A stretch of DNA of 64,000 bases. Source: Acanthochlamys bracteata. Lineage: Eukaryota; Streptophyta; Magnoliopsida; Pandanales; Velloziaceae. Every line of letters starts with the position of its first letter. Position 1 is the stretch's first letter. The position numbers were made by a program, and so were the translations under genes. Below are positions 31,680-44,200 of this stretch, one piece after another. Location: the NCBI GenBank assembly GCA_019914995.1, contig CM034143.1, positions 3,226,501 to 3,290,500 on the forward strand, read 5' to 3'. The notes below the pieces were generated by a model. The model had not been told where the DNA came from. It saw only the letters and a list, made by a program, of their open reading frames with translations, and made no database searches.

Positions 31680-34260
31680 GGCCTAGTAGGCCCACAAACC
31701 ATTCGAGTTGTTGGCAAAATCAAGAACCAAGATGTCTTTATTCTTATTGACTTGGGAAGCACACTCACAACTTCATTACCGAGCGTCTTGCTAAGCATTT
31801 ACAACTACATGGGACTGCAGTTAGAACACTCAATGTGGAGCTCGCCGATGGAAGACCACATTCTATTGAGGTAATGTACAAAAATATTCCTCTTACAATT
31901 GAAGGTATTAACCTACATGTAGATGCGTACCCTTTTCCTCTTGGAGGTATGGATTTGGTTTTAGGTATTCAGTGGTTGGAAAGCTTGGGTAAAGTGGTTT
32001 GTGATTGGAAGACATTGGAGATGCAATTTACCTTGTCAGGGAACCAAGTGGTCTTAAAAGGCATACAGGAAGGAGGGGTCTCACGTTTGACAAGCCTTAG
32101 TCATACTTCAACATTATGCTCAATAAGGATTCTACCAGTAGAGAGTTCTTCCACTCCTATGGAGGACTTACCGGAAGAACTGCAATCATTACTTTCTCGC
32201 TATAGTAATGAGACCACTTGGCATTCCGTCCAGTGGTGGGTTACCTCCTCAACGCTCCTTAGATCATGGCATTCCCTTAATACCTGGTTCAACCCCTACC
32301 AGTATGAGACCTTATCGCTACCCCTACATCCAAAAAGCTGAAATTGAGAGGACAGTAAAGGAAATGCTGGATCAAGGTATTATCAAACCTAACACTTCCA
32401 CTTTTTCTTTACCTGTGCTATTAGTCAAGAAGAAAGATGGTACATGAAGGTTTTGTGTAGATTATAGGGCCTTAAATGCTATCACCATTAAGGACAAATT
32501 CCCTATACCGGTTATTGTTGAGCTCCTTGATCATGGTGCAAAATTTTTTTCCAAGTTGGACTTAAAATCTGGCTACCACCAAATTAGGGTCAAGGAAGAA
32601 GACACACATAAGACTGCTTTTAGAACTCATGATGGTCATTATGAGTTCTTAGTAATGCCTTTTGGGTTAACTAATGCACCGGCCACATTTCAAACTATCA
32701 TGAACAATGTGTTCCAGCCATACCTTAGACGCTTTATGCTTGTCTTCTTTGATGATATACTTGTCTATAGCTCTTTGTGGGAAGAGCACTTGGCACACCT
32801 TTGCTCTGTTTTATCCTTGCTGCAGGCTAATAGACTCTATGCTAACCTCTCCAAGTGTCAATTTGGTGCCACTAAGCTGGAGTATCTTGGCCATTTGGTT
32901 TCAGCAGAAGGTACTTCAGCAGATCCTTCTAAAGTTCAAGCAATGCAGGACGGGCCTGTTCCTACTTCCCAAACTGCTCTACGGGGCTTCTTGGGCCTTA
33001 CGGGTTATTACCGTCGTTTTGTCAAGGACTATGGCCGTATTGCCGCACCTTTGACTGAGCTTCTTAAGAAGGATTCCTTCTACTGGTCTGTTGTTGCAAA
33101 TGATTCCTTCTTGCAGCTCAAACATGCCATGACAACCACACCTGTGCTAGCTCCTCCAGATTTTTCTAAGCCGTTCACAGTAGAGACGGATGCCTCTGGC
33201 ACTGGTTTGGGTGCGGTTCTGTCCCAGGATGGTAGACCAATCTCATTTTTCAGCAAATCCCTTTCTCCCTCTGCAGCTAATAAGTCCACTTATGAGAAGG
33301 AGCTATTGGCGCTGATATTAGCCGTCCAGAAATGGCGCCCCTACTTGCTGGGTCATCGCTTCATCATCCAAACGGATCACTTAAGCTTGAAATATTTACT
33401 AGAGCAGCGAATTACTTCTGCAGCTCAGCAAAAATGGCTAGTCAAGTTAATGGGATACGATAATCAAATCGTGTACCGAGCAGGTAAGGAAATTGTTGTA
33501 GCGGATGCTTGTCCAGATGCCAGCAAGCTTCTTGTACAGCCATCTCTACTCTTCAGTCCTCATTCTGGCAAGACTTACATCAAGCTCAGGAGCATGACCC
33601 AGACATGCAACGTATGATTCAGGTGGTTCCTGAAGGTAGCCATCCAGAATTGTCATTACTCCACGGGTATCTTTGCCATAGTGGCCGATTGTGGATTCCA
33701 AAGCACTCGTCATTGAGACAATAAATATTTATTTGATGCTCACAACTCAGCCGTAGGTGGACATGGTGGGCAATTTAGAACTTACAAACGCATTAGCCAT
33801 CAATTTTATTGGCCGGGTCTCTCAAAGGATGTCCAGCGTTACATCAAGGAATGCATCACGTGTGCAAGAGCTAAGTCCTTGTCTTTAAAACCTGCCGGAT
33901 TGCTTCAACCTTTAACCATCCCTGACAGAATCTGGACTGATGTTTCCATGGACTTCATTGAAGGGCTGCCCTTATCTGATGGACGTGATGTTATTTTGGT
34001 AGTGGTGGATCGCCTCTCAAAGTATGCTTATTTTGTTCCATTGCGACATCCATACACTGCTGTCCAAGTAGCAAATGCATTCGCCAGAGAAATAGTCCGA
34101 CTACATGGTGCTCCATCTTCGATTGTCTCAGATAGGGATCCGATCTTCTTAAGCTCTTTCTGGCAGGAGTTCAATAAAATGCAAGGTACGTCACTGCATC
34201 TCAGCACTGCATATCACCCTCAATCGGATGGTCAGTCTGAGGTAGAACATGTTTCTATAA
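31680..34260 (+). pseudogene. gypsy pol (PR-RT-RH-IN)
   Basis: The protease site reads LIDLGST where DSG/DTG is expected and is followed by a 2-base insertion, so it is dead twice over. Reverse transcriptase starts near 32300 (KAEIERTVKEMLDQGIIKPN) and is hit by a TGA in place of Trp after KKDGT. It continues with [13 protein letters not shown], the [14 protein letters not shown] block and FFDD at the catalytic YVDD position. RNase H ([16 protein letters not shown]) runs to about 33500, where loss of one T shifts the frame. Integrase shows the His/Cys finger (ending CITCARAK), DVSMDFIEGLP, SDRDPIF and YHPQSDGQSE. The sequence then becomes unrelated. Confidence 0.85.
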
Positions 34261-34307
34261 CATTGCCAAATACTTGTTGTTTTTAACTTTGCGGAGCTGT
34301 CATGTCC

Positions 34308-34546
34308 TAACGCGTGTTTCAACCATATGAAAGTGAGTTTCGCAGAAATAAATTTCTTAAAAGTAAAATTTGGTGAAAAATAAATTCGATAAAATTAAAC
34401 TTTGGTGTGATAATTAAAATCGTGAAATAAAGTTTAAAATAAATTTTAGATAGAAATAAAATTTAATATGGAAATAAAAGTGTAGTTCGAAATAGTAAAT
34501 ATATAAAATTTTAAAAAATATATAAAATTCGGTCAAACATGCCCAA
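34308..34546. mobile_element. small AT-rich MITE
   Basis: The left end TAACGCGTGTTTCAACC and the right end, reverse-complemented TTGGGCATGTTTGACCG, form a weak inverted repeat around about 240 bp of AT-rich DNA. The GGGCATGTTTGAC end is of the PIF/Tourist kind. Boundaries are approximate and no duplication was confirmed. Confidence 0.4.
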
Positions 34547-35143
34547 GAGTAAATTAAGAATAAAGTTTACGATAAAGATTTTATAAATACTTTCAAAAAA
34601 TATTGTTTCATATTTTATACTTTTTGCTAGCTAAGCATAAAGATTCCTAAATAAAGTTTTGAAAATCAATACTTCTACAAATAAAATTTTGAAAAGATAT
34701 TTTCCATAGGAAAGGAGCTAGATGAGTCGCAGTGCGTAAATCCCTCATGGCTGTTGTATCTGTGCAAGTCGTAATAGTTATTTGTTTGTGCGGAGAAAAA
34801 AGCAAAGAACTAACGGCAAAAGCTCTTTTTGATTGAAGATGATTGAACCAAACTAGAGCAAAACATGTGACATGAGTAAAAAAAGAAAACCCCCGAAACC
34901 TCTGCACAGTCCACGCGATTTACCTGGAATTCATCAGTCACACAAAACCAAACTCTCTCTCTCTTCATTTCTAGAACTATCCCGGCCACTTCCGTAATCT
35001 AGTAAGCTCTCGCTATCCCTTATAGAGTTCTCTCCGTCACCTCTTATAACCATGTCGAACAATCGTATTTGCCCACTCTCCCTTTTAATACATTAGAGTG
35101 TATCTATTTACACGTTACAGCAAAAGAATAGCTAAATCAAGCT
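34547..35143. other. HSP21 upstream region
   Basis: AT-rich to about 34700, then more balanced up to the presumed HSP21 start. No other gene is visible. The interval contains the candidate heat-shock element listed separately. Confidence 0.4.
34969..34976 (+). promoter_or_regulatory. candidate heat-shock element
   Basis: TTCTAGAA fits the TTCnnGAA core recognised by heat-shock factors and lies about 170 bp upstream of the small heat-shock gene. Only two pentamer units are evident, whereas functional sites usually have three or more, so this is tentative. Confidence 0.3.
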
Positions 35144-37363
35144 ATGTTGTGTGCTGCCTCCAACCCCAACAGTACCATCTCTGCAGTTTGGGCCCCTGTT
35201 GCGGTTCCACAGAGAATCAAGCTAAACAGATCCAAAGAAGTGGGCAAACAGCCCCTGCCCTTCAAGTTAAACAGATCCAAAGAAGTAGCGCCAGAGACTT
35301 CTGGATCACTAATAAGAAGACTAAAGTAGTGATTAAAGCCATGGGTAGTGGTGTTGGTGAATCGAGGGACAATCTCGACCACCTGCAAAGAGTCAGCAGC
35401 AGCAAGCAGAAATCGCAGACGCAGCAGCAGCTTCCAAGGAATAGAAGGACAATTAACTCCTCTGCTCCATTAGGTATCTTGTAGATCTATAAGGTTTTTT
35501 TGTTTGTGGATTTAAATGACATTGCTATGAAGTTACTTGGTCGGCATTTCTCCTGAATATGAGGCTCCTTCCGATGCAGATAGCAAATTGTCTTCGTGAG
35601 AGAACCAAATGTTTTAGCCAAATTTTGGAATGATACTGTAGTTATTTGCTCAATGATAAATTTTAAAATAATAAAAAGAAACTATAATACACCTCGTTGG
35701 CTTGTAGAGATTGAAGCTAAATAGAGCTAACTTGTGAATTGATTATAACGTTCTTGGACTGAACAAGCGAGCTTTACATTTGTAACTTGCATATGCACTT
35801 CTCCTTTGCTTTTGCTAATTTAGCAGGAATTTAGGTGTTCATGTTAGTGTTTAGGATCTAAAATCATTCACAAATGACCAAGTTCGTCTTTATTTCTTAT
35901 CATTAGTGCTTCTATGAACAATATTTTCGCAGAGCAAACTAAGGAATGTACATCTATGGCAACTACAGCTTTATTTTTTCTTCAGCTTTTGCCTCTAGCT
36001 TTGCGAAATGATTGAGAAGTGTTAAGAAACTAAAATATGTCTCTAGTACATATACTGTGTTCTCTTAGAATATTTGCAATTTGCAGTGATCTGCATAGCC
36101 ATTACCTGAATATTTGAGACTAGTTGCTATAACCTCCTGAAAGTAACCTTGCCTCATTATACACTTCCGCATTTAGAAAATTAGGGTATATGTTTTGTAG
36201 CTTTCGTTACAGAAAATTTTGTCTACTTCCTGCTTTTGATAGGTTCATAAACGCAGAATACGTAGGACCGCCATAACTTTCTGTTTGATGTTTGTTGGGG
36301 CTGATTTTAAGATGTAGTGTGGAATAGCATGTATATAGGGGACTTTCTGCTGTACATGTTTGCTAATCCTTCCATTATTGGAGGTAAATGCCGAATAAAG
36401 TACTTCTAGAACTTTCTGTTTATGTTTTTTGGGGCTGATTGTATGATATAGTGTGGAAATAGCATGCATGTAGGGGACCTTTGCTCTACATGTTTGCTAA
36501 TCCTTCCATTTCGTGGAGTTCTATGTGAACTCTTTCCTGTATATCTGCCACTGGCAGTGTCATATTTGACTTCAAGTGAAGTTTGTAGTCTTGACATTTA
36601 ACATATCTGATCCATATTTTTTTGATAAATCTTCTTTTCTTGTGCTTTTAGATACTTTTGATCAAGTATTTATGTTCTCTATGTTTGGCAAAATGGACTC
36701 TAGAATCTTTCTTTTCTGATGAATTTTCTTTGCTAAATTTGTGAACTGTGTTGCCTTCATGGTTATCTAGCATATGCCTTACATATGTTTGATAAGTGTT
36801 TGAAATGGCAGACATCTTGCTGCCTCTTTGATCAAGTTTATTGTTTTCTAGGCCTATGGGACCGCTTTCCAACAGCTAGGACAGTGCAACAGATGATGGA
36901 CACGATGGAGCGGATCATGGAGGATCCATTTGCCTACAGCGGAGCATCTTTCCCTTCATCAACTGTTGGAGGTGGGGATGAAAGTTTCAGTGGATATCGG
37001 CGAGGGAGAACTCCATGGGAGATCAAAGAGGCCGAGGGGGAGTACAAGATGCGTTCGATATGCCAGGTATGACTAAGAGTGATGTCAAAAGTGTGGGTTG
37101 AAGACCAAATGCTAGTTGTCAGAGCAGAAAAGCGGACACAGAAGAAGCCCAAGAAGAGTGACAATGCCGCTGCTGAGATTGGAGAGGAAGAAGAGGAGGG
37201 AGAATGGTCAGCTAGGAGTTATGGTAGGTTCAACAGTAGGATAGCACTTCCTGAACATGTGATGGTGGAAAAGATCATGGCGGAAGTGAGAGACGGGGTG
37301 TTGTACATTACTGTCCCTAAAGCTGCGCCCTCAACCAAGGTTCTTGACATTGAGGTGAAATGA
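35144..37363 (+). pseudogene. HSP21: plastid small heat-shock protein HSP21, frameshifted
   Basis: Chloroplast sHSPs are ATP-independent chaperones. Exon 1 (35144-35473) begins with a Ser/Ala-rich transit-peptide-like MLCAASNPNSTISAVWAPVA. Exon 2 (36852-37363) starts in the correct phase after a 1378-bp intron. It carries the family's Met-rich amphipathic region (WDRFPTARTVQQMMDTMERI) and the alpha-crystallin domain (RGRTPWEIKEAEGEYKMR, SRIALPEHV, then GVLYITVPKAAPSTKVLDIE). Three single-base length changes in homopolymers break it. One A is missing near 35323-35325, so the transit-peptide frame hits TAG. One T is missing at 37053-37054, giving TGA at 37070. One A is extra at 37087-37090, restoring the frame. 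An alternative start at 35098 avoids the first shift but has no transit-like sequence. It is either a recent pseudogene or an active gene with assembly errors. Confidence 0.8.
36275..36510 (+). repeat. imperfect tandem duplication in HSP21 intron
   Basis: About 100 bp starting 'aactttctgttt' and ending 'gctaatccttccatt' occurs at 36275-36375 and again at 36410-36510, offset 135 bp, with several substitutions and small indels. Confidence 0.8.
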
Positions 37364-37500
37364 GATATCGCATTTTCAAGTAGTGTCCTTTTACAATCAT
37401 CTACATTACTATCCCTAAAGCTGCGCCCTCAACCAAGGTTCTTGACATTGAGGTGAAATGGGATGTCGCATTTTCAAGTAGTGTCCTTTCACAATCATCG
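37305..37500 (+). repeat. 98-bp tandem duplication across HSP21 stop codon
   Basis: Bases 37305-37402 are repeated at 37403-37500 with only a few substitutions (for example TGAGATATC against TGGGATGTC). The unit contains the last about 19 codons, the stop codon and the first 3' UTR bases. In the second copy the TGA is changed to TGG, but it lies downstream of the first stop and is untranslated. Confidence 0.9.
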
Positions 37501-38256
37501 CAGATACAGTTCCGTTTGATCCTTTTTCAAGTTTCTGTAAGTAGAAATAATTGAATCATAAGTAGTCCTGAATTTACTGTGTATAAAACTAAGTGGAGTG
37601 GCTAGGATGGTGTCTGTGACTGTGTATTAGTTTCGTACTGCTAGTTTCTGTAGCGATCATTCAGGTTGTTATTATTCCTGTTTTGCTTGCTCCATCATTA
37701 CACTGGACGATTGATTAACCATTCCTCTTCTTTGACTGGTTGAGAGAGGAAGTTGCGATGTTACTTATTCCACACATCAGACTGAAATAAGACGTACATA
37801 TCTTTTACCAAAAGTATGATTTAAAGATGTTGCTTGATAATGCATGTGATAATAGTCGTAGTAATACCTGGAACACGTCTGTATAAGTTCTCTTGCTCCA
37901 ACAAATGACGAACAAATGAAGTTACTCTCAACTTTATTTTATAAAAACAAAATGAATGTACAAAGTTGTCACAGTAACACGGGAAACTCTGACGTCGTTA
38001 ACTACCATCCTAAATAGATAGAAGTAAGATAGATAATCCTCTTACGTATTTGACGACTGTTTAGCCGCAAGAAAATCACTAGTGCAGTCATTCTCAACAT
38101 TCCATCTCATAGTGGACTGAAAATTCTCTCTCAGGTTCAATAAACCGCATCTGCTTCTCACGATTATCAGAAACTATCACATGCTATACAATATTGCAGA
38201 AAGAAGCAACATCAGGATACAAATATGCTTCCTACTTAATTGAACAAATGCATATC
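37501..38256. other. convergent intergenic spacer
   Basis: Space between the 3' ends of HSP21 (plus) and the galactosyltransferase gene (minus). It presumably contains both 3' UTRs. No motif or further gene is visible. Confidence 0.5.
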
Positions 38257-41200
38257 TCAGTTTTTCAGTGCTTTCATCCTTGAACTATACTTTTTATGAC
38301 TCGTCGAAACTACAGCTAAGAACCCAAGAACCGCAATAGCCCAAAGTCCAACAAAGCAGAGTTTTAAAAACCCGTGCCCGCTACTGAGTGCACTTTGTGA
38401 TAAAGATCTTGATTTAGCACCTGACATCGGAAGTTTCCTGCTTTTCTGTACTGTTTTAGGGGCAGTACAACATTTCTCATGATGCAATTGCAGAGCTTTG
38501 TTCAAGGTTGTCACACATTCTATACTTAACATATCCTTAGAAAGGAGGCTTTCATCTTCAGTGGAGAGACTAGATGGATCAGGTGGTTCCGGAAATTTTG
38601 CCCAGCATGTGTTAACCACATCAGTTTCCCGCCACTTGGCCTTGTCGAAACTCCAAACACCAACACTGAATTCAAGCCCATAATGGAAAATCTTGTATTT
38701 GACACCAGGTTCAGGAATATATCCTGGATATATCAGTATATCCTGCCTAATAATGTGCCTCAATTTCAACTGCATGTAGAAAGAAAAAGTGAATACATTT
38801 TAGGAGATAAAATCAGATGTGATATACTCTTTGGCACCTGATAAAAAACAGATACTCTTGGTCTATTGGAACATTAAAATTCTTCCAAGTGTTTGAATTG
38901 TTGTATTCAGGAATGTAGAAGGCTCTTAATCCAATAAGAGATTCTTGGACTTTTCAGTTGTTAATATTTATCATCTTTAGTACAACAAGTAAAAAGGGAA
39001 GCAAAACAAGCAGTAGAACCTATAATCTTTTCCCCAAAAACTTTGTGATCAAGTGATGTAAGAAAAACAAAATAAGCTCCAGAATCAAACAACCTGAGGC
39101 TCCTTTTCTTAAAAAAGTAGCTGGAAAACTAATGATACCCTACCAGTTATAAAACTTAGTAACGACAGTAATTCTTTTTCAGATACCAGCACAGCCTAGA
39201 TTCAAACCCGCACCAATTTGGTGGCGCGACGTGGGCTTATGAGGTGGAATTGCAACCACAGTAAATTGAACGAATTAAATTTAACCATATGCTTGCACAC
39301 TTAGTTGTTTGTAAAGATGCAGATACCTGCCTTGTGGAACCAAAGTCTTAAGGTACTTTGAGAATTCTGAAACTTTATGTATCCACATGCAACCCTCAAA
39401 ACAACTAAGCAAAACAGGAATATAATATGTCCACTAGTTGTCAGCGAAGTATACAACAATTCCACCTAAACTGTACATTGGTATCACATCTAGTTCAAAA
39501 GAGGGTTGATTATATATCGATACCAATATGTTGTTTGGTGGAATGCACAGTGCATCACTTGGTTGAGAATAACGAATTACTGCTTAAACCATGAAAAAGT
39601 TGATATTGGTGTTTCGGTATACCTTTGATGACTGCTAAAGTGATTGTTTGTTTACATTTAAGATCTGATAACCATTTAACTGTTCAAACAGACATTAGAC
39701 TGATAGTTGGCTGTCAATTGCAAAGCAATACATAGAAAGAGCATCAGATACTGAGGAGTAACAACCTATTCGGTTTAAGATGTCAGTTTAATGTAGGATA
39801 CAAAAAAGTTCTATTTCGTACTTTAAAATGTCAAGTATATGCAGATTTGTCTCCTACAATCAAACCATGCACTTTCATGAAATCTTAGACTTATACCAAG
39901 AAGATTCATACCTCAGCAGCACCAAATGAGTAGCCATACATTTCACTGATCCATCCAGAAGAATAAATATCTCCAGTAATGTTAGTGGCATAGTGAGCTT
40001 TGTCAGCGCGAACTTCTTCCGTCTTATGCAGCCATAAGAGAGCAAACTTTTTAAGGTCCTCTATGTGCATAATGATGACACCTCCAACCTTATCACAAGC
40101 TTCTGGATTGCGGGTATGCAGTTGTGCGAGCTCATTGTCGCATCCAATAAGATAGCTATAAAGAGTCCGACGAAGGTAATTCAGAAAACAATTGACAGCA
40201 GCTAAAGAGGTTTCATTGATATGGCAAAAATAGTTTCTCTTACTCATACGGCGTTGAAACAGGTTGACCAAGTTCGGCACCATATTCCCAAGGTGTAATG
40301 GTACCCCTCATGATCATGTCAGCGTCCAAAATAACTATGAACTCTGCATCAGTCTCCACATGATTAAGCCAATGGAGAACAGCTGCAGGCTTGTTTATAG
40401 CTGGATACCTAGCAGAAAGGATAAATAAGAATACCCAGAATGTTTAAGACAATTTATTGTTAACAACATACAGTAACAATGATTGAAGAACATGGCATGA
40501 GGATTCCTATCGAAGAAATGGTCAAAGAACAAAGAAGACAGCCTTGTACAAGGTCTATTTTGTAAACAAGACTATTTTAAGAGAACTACAAAATTGAAAT
40601 TAAGTTCAAGCAAAAGGATATATTTTAAATGTCAAACTACTCGTACTAACATAAACTAGGATGCTGATAACAAATAGAGTCAACTAAAACTATCACAGCA
40701 GTTAAACTGAATAAATTTCAAGTTTGTCTTGTTTTCTTCGTATGAGAGTACTGAAGTGTTTGGGACAAAATTCAAAAAGTTTATTGAAAAGTTATATGAT
40801 GGTATTGTGACATTTGATTTGGGGAAAGCAAGAAACAATTAGCAACAATGCAAGCATGCAACCTTCACAGAAAGTAATCTGCAGTCAATATTCACAGACG
40901 AGCAATGAAATAAAGAGGATCAAGTTACCAATCTCCTGTGAGGGGATGTCTGCTCATTGAAGGAACATAATGAGTTGGAGCAAGATCATGACCCTTGTAC
41001 TTTCTTAGGTCTTCATCAGTACAACTAAGAAGACGTGTTATATTACCAGGCTGACCACTAAGATGGAAACTATGCATTAGCCCCACTGTCTGCCAATCAA
41101 AATACGTTGAACATTCAGTTGAAAAGAGGGTGTGTATCTTGGGATACACTTTCGTTTCTTTAGGTAACTTATAAATTGCTTTCTTCAATCTGGATAAACC

Positions 41201-44200
41201 TTGCTTTTCCTCTCTTTCGCCAATTGACTCTTGATGTTTCAAGTATTTTGGCTTTGTCAGCTCAGTAAAAGTTTTGCTTTTCAAGAAACTCAGGTACTTG
41301 GACCACTGAGGTTTTGCACAACCTGCTGATGCATGATGTAGCAGAAGCCCTTCATTTAAAGTATCAATGCATTCAATGCTCAAAAACAAGCCTCGCCTCA
41401 CATTTGGGTCTGCTTCCATGGCAAGAACCTGCACAGCACAAATAGCTAAATGCTGTAATCATACATTCTTGAAACAAAAAACTGTAAAATACATAAATAG
41501 TAGATACAAAGAATTTTAACATTTTCAGAAATGTTATGGTGCATGGTACCTTCCAATGAGGCTTCCTACCTCTTTGGGATAAGGTGGAGGAGGGAACAGC
41601 CGGTTGCAATCATAGACAATCCCATCCTCATGATGATCTAACTTACTGAAAGACCAGTTTCCAACTTTGAAAGGCAGTCCATAATGCAAAAGTATAGGTT
41701 CAACACCAGGTCTTGGAATGTAGCTGGGATATATCATCAAGTCATCAGTTATCTTGTGACGAAGGCCAACCTGCTCAAATAGATGAAATATGCTACTTTC
41801 AGTGAATAAAGACCTACAGTCTAAGATTTTCAAGCAACAGAAAAGGGATATATACCTCTGCTGCACCGAAAGAGTATCCATACATCTCACTGATCCAACC
41901 CTTGCCATAAATGTCACCGGTTATGTTTGTCCCCCAATGAGCTCGATCCTCTCGTACTTCCTCTGTCTTGGAAAGCCACATAGGTGCCAAAGCCCTCAAA
42001 TCATCAATATGCATTGCTAAAAGCCCCCCTACTTTATCACAGAATTCAGGATGCTTTGTATGTAAATGAGCAAGAATATTATCACATCCCCTCAGGTATC
42101 TAGCAAAATAATGAGAAAGAAGAAATAAATGGCATGACTTAAAATTTGGTATAAGTTTGACAAACCATAAATTCAATTAGTCAATACTTGAGGTAAGTCA
42201 CGTTAAATCAAAACTGAATATGAAGCAAGAAACACAAGGAACGAAGGGATGCTATACAGCTATCTTAGTTCTTAACTCGCTCTTCTCCTTTGAGAAACCG
42301 GCCGATATGAGAAGTCAGCTCGACACTGTCTCTCTCTCTATAAGTAAAAAAAACACATTTTCAAGTATTTCCATTGCTCTAACCAGTCCAACAACTCCCT
42401 CTCTGTTCACACACTTCTTCCTGCCTAAGACTTCTTTTCCAGCAACTGTATCTTCAGTCTGTTCTAGTTTTTGTCAAAGTAGTTCATTTAACAAAGGACA
42501 ACATCCCGTCAAAGGATAGGAAATGCGTAAGTAACAAACAGATTTAATGGAACAATCACTAACATCTTGTGCCAAGGATCATCTCTACAGAGCACTATTA
42601 ATCATCCAACAAAACTATTTCATTTAGATCTTTCTTCCAAACAATTTTTCAGAAACTGAGGAAAAGGACGAAAGGAATTCTCAGGGTGAGTACCCATAAT
42701 ATGCAGCAAAAGGCTTTCCTTTCTCTGCTCCAAGTTCCCATGGAATTATTGGACCTCGAATAATCATATCTGCATCTAAAATTACAACCCAATCAACGTT
42801 ATCTGCATCTAGACTATTTTTAAGCCAATGCACAATCCCTGCTGGCTTATTGATGGCAGGGTACCTGCAACAATCAAGAAAAGAGCAGAGTGAGCAAAAG
42901 CTCTATTAAAGGTCATAAAAAGCAAACTGAATCAAGACATACCAAAACACAGTTTTAAAATTGACTAAATTATCACAAAATGGATATAAAAGTCCAACAA
43001 ATACATCACAATTTCACTAACGAGGAAGCATAACTATAAATTAGATATTGCCCTTTCCTTTCTGTACACTTCTCTACCTTCAGACTGGCTCTCTCTTCCA
43101 GCTCGTAGCTAAATCTTCATTATTTTCACCCTGCTCCTACTTACCTCCCTTTTTAGTCATCTCTTCTACTTCTCTCAACAGCCTATTCAACTATGCCCTA
43201 AAGCATTTTCTCATTTTCTTTTTTTATGTCAGCAGGCAGGACCTAAAGATGAACTTTGACACGTTGAAAACCAAAAATGCATACAAAAACAACCCTTAAA
43301 GATAAAGGGCATATCCTTACACAACAACAAAACTATCCTAAAGAAGCTTTTTACTTTTACAACAGTTCTGCCAAATAGTAGATTACTATCAAGCAAGAAC
43401 ACTATTTTATTTGTTAACAGGGAAGCTCAATTAAGCCCTTAGGCGCAACATTATTTAAATTCAAACACCACTATTAGTCCACATTCAAAATAAATGTTGA
43501 TTCCTAATTCGTTATTATATATTCAAATTTTAGAAGGTCACTTTATTGTGAAAAATTATAAGAATGCATCTAATGAGAATCATTAAGACATAATAAGGTA
43601 ACAAGATGTAGATACATATCCTAATGTCAAATACCTTATTCAAATTCATTATACCATCATCCCACTCAATCCAGAAGATAAAGTCACACGAACCTAGTTA
43701 ATAAAGCAAATACGTGTAATACAAAGACCAATTTTTCAAAGTCTGAAACCTTCTACATACAATGCAAACAGTTTACTTTCAGTATTTGTCCCTACTTCTG
43801 TGCATAAAACCATATGAGCAACAAGAACATATACCAAGCTGCATTACTAATATTAAGATCAGCAACCACCATTGCAAATATAGGATCTCAACGGAAGCTT
43901 TAGTGCAGCCACTTCCCATAGGAAACTAGTAACTTGCAAACTCTATGTTTTAATGAATGTATGCACTATATGATGGAACAATCTTCTTTATTACAACGAG
44001 TGCTCTTATGTAGTGTTGTACCTCTCCAGAAACCGACTAATTGGATGAATGGATTAAGTACTTAATATTCCGTACATTGACCAAATACTGATAACACTAT
44101 GTAAGAGCACTACGTAGAGGGTACTTAATATTCATAATCTCATATTTTGAACAACAACGACGACGACAACAAACTAAGCCTTGATCCCACTTGAGTAGGT

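Larger units (their letters stand above)
29852..34260 (+). mobile_element. Ty3/gypsy retrotransposon, 3'-truncated
   Basis: The copy runs 5' LTR (29852-30104), primer-binding site (30107-30121), gag, protease, reverse transcriptase, RNase H and most of integrase, in gypsy order. It stops about ten codons after the third catalytic residue of integrase. No 3' LTR, polypurine tract or chromodomain was found. The short LTR and GKGLCFYC-like gag finger would suit the chromovirus/Reina-type group, but without the carboxy end this cannot be fixed. Several stops and frameshifts (TAG 30474, TAG 31419, a 2-nt insertion at the protease site, TGA at about 32446, a frameshift at about 33510) make it inactive. 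Confidence 0.88.

Noticed and set aside
37070-37072. TGA as a genuine early stop, with the second half of HSP21 as a separate gene
   Set aside because: Both sides align to one alpha-crystallin domain and return to the same frame 36 bp later, so two indels in one gene explain it better.
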